Source of the DNA: Hyphomicrobiales bacterium
GTDB lineage: Bacteria > Pseudomonadota > Alphaproteobacteria > Rhizobiales > Rhizobiaceae
Assembly (NCBI GenBank): GCA_900466575.1
Contig: UBMP01000012.1
Location: 294,442 to 358,441, forward strand
Direction: 5' to 3'
Length of the DNA stretch: 64,000 nucleotides
Position numbers and translations under genes: made by a program. Shown in pieces: positions 63,402-64,000 of the stretch. The notes under the pieces are model-generated. The model was not told the origin of the DNA. It did no database searches and saw nothing but the letters and a program-made list of their open reading frames with translations. How positions within the stretch are numbered: position 1 is the first letter of the stretch; the number at the start of each line of letters is the position of its first letter.

Positions 63402-64000
63402 ATGATCATGCTTTACCGCGCTGATGGCAGCGCACGGCCTCTTGCAGCCGCAGAGCCGATTGATGTCTGTCCGGACGATGTCGTCTGGATCGATCTTCAT
63501 TGCCCGACGCGCGATGAAGAGACGCTGGTGGAGCACGTTCTCGGCATTGCCGTGCCGACGCGCGACGAGCTGAAGGACATCGAGCCGTCGAGCCGTCTCT
63601 ATTCGGAGAATGACGCCATCTATATGACGGCCTCCATCGTCTGGCGTGCAGACAGCGAGCAGCCGGAACTGGTGGATGTCGGCTTTGTGTTGTCTGCGGG
63701 ACGTCTCGTCACGATCCGCTATGAAGAGCCGAAGTCGATCAGCCTGTTCATCGGCGCCTTTTCCCGCTGCATCGACGGTCGCTGGTCCGGCCTCAAGGTC
63801 CTGTCGCGGCTGCTGGAGACGATCAGTGATCGCAGCGCCGAGATTCTCGAAACGGCCGAGCGCAAGGTGGACGGCATTTCGCGTCAGGTCTTTGCCCCGA
63901 ATGCGCGCTCCGGCCAGCGGGGTCGGGCGTTTCCGCAGGCCATCCTCTTCCATATCGGTGAGGAGCAGCGACTGGTCGCCAAGACCCGTGACAGTCTTGC
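63402..64000 (+). CDS. CorA-family divalent cation transporter, 5' part only
   Basis: The N-terminal about 199 codons of a CorA-type magnesium/cobalt transporter, running off the right edge. It reads MIMLYRADGSARPLAAAE and continues with VWIDLHCPTRDEETLVEH, TRDELKDIEPSSRLYSEND and TIRYEEPKSISLFIGAF, typical of the cytoplasmic alpha/beta domain. The membrane segments with the GMN motif are beyond the window. The start may be the ATG at 63402 or 63408. Confidence 0.88.
   Translation, partial: MIMLYRADGSARPLAAAEPIDVCPDDVVWIDLHCPTRDEETLVEHVLGIAVPTRDELKDIEPSSRLYSENDAIYMTASIVWRADSEQPELVDVGFVLSAGRLVTIRYEEPKSISLFIGAFSRCIDGRWSGLKVLSRLLETISDRSAEILETAERKVDGISRQVFAPNARSGQRGRAFPQAILFHIGEEQRLVAKTRDSL

Noticed and set aside
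63197..63409. 70-codon frame on the minus strand upstream of corA
   Set aside because: No ribosome-binding site and no likeness to any family; it lies in a promoter region with small hairpins.

Overview
This window is chromosomal DNA from an alphaproteobacterium of the Rhizobiales, most likely the Rhizobiaceae. The basis is high GC content, eukaryote-type glutamine synthetase II (glnII) beside a divergent GstI-like small gene, the hisS-hisZ-hisG order, small rhizobial families (DUF2735, DUF2093, DUF4170), a CIRCE-controlled groESL operon and rhizobial-style palindromic intergenic repeats. I cannot fix the genus. I saw no phage, insertion sequence, CRISPR array, rRNA or tRNA, so this reads as core genome rather than an accessory island.

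Layout. 0-4.3 kb: 5' part of rsmE, a PiT phosphate transporter, a Nudix hydrolase, a DUF4337 membrane protein and a LysR regulator. 4.3-8.7 kb: glycolate oxidase glcD-glcE-(small membrane protein)-glcF. 8.8-13.1 kb: two tandem L,D-transpeptidases, Tag DNA glycosylase, a small exported protein, a Tag-like paralogue and a HAD hydrolase. 13.1-17.8 kb: a methyltransferase-like protein, then hisS, hisZ and hisG with inverted palindromic repeats around hisS. 17.8-22.7 kb: DoxX and a glutathione S-transferase with palindromes between them, a PAS-like protein, a 0.6 kb gene-poor gap holding a duplicated groEL tail, groEL-groES, and a 50-codon membrane protein that starts with TTG. 22.8-27.1 kb: a HAD phosphatase, ribF, a YeeE/YedE half-transporter pair and a membrane diguanylate cyclase.

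27.3-36.6 kb: ileS, a lipoprotein, a degenerate GGDEF protein, a GNAT acetyltransferase, tadA, a large pseudouridine synthase with long disordered tails, rsmD and a patatin-like lipase. 36.6-46.4 kb: a CPA2 cation/proton antiporter, a pmbA-like protease factor, a CysQ-like phosphatase, DUF4170, waaA, a HAD phosphatase, lpxK, DUF2093 and mutL. The DUF4170-waaA-HAD-lpxK run is a lipid A/Kdo block. 46.7-49.9 kb: a [22 protein letters not shown] protein without a kinase core, followed by a GGDEF-EAL protein. 50.0-51.7 kb: gstI and glnII, with a sigma-54 promoter and a candidate NtrC site between them. 51.8-55.6 kb: two LysR regulators, an EamA exporter and a quinone oxidoreductase. 55.6-59.8 kb: a four-gene sugar-acid operon (SDR dehydrogenase, dgoK, dgoA, SMP-30 lactonase) with a divergent IclR regulator. 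This fits oxidative galactose breakdown except that the galactonate dehydratase is missing here. 59.9-64 kb: a LuxR-type regulator, a GT2 glycosyltransferase, an Mrp/ApbC ATPase and the 5' part of a CorA transporter.

The least explained items are the kinase-less PAS/receiver protein beside a GGDEF-EAL enzyme, the duplicated groEL 3' end, the codon-usage patch inside hisS together with its flanking inverted repeats, the roughly 30 bp imperfect tandem repeat before a LysR gene, and the disordered tails on the pseudouridine synthase. I did not find convincing evidence of an entirely new system.
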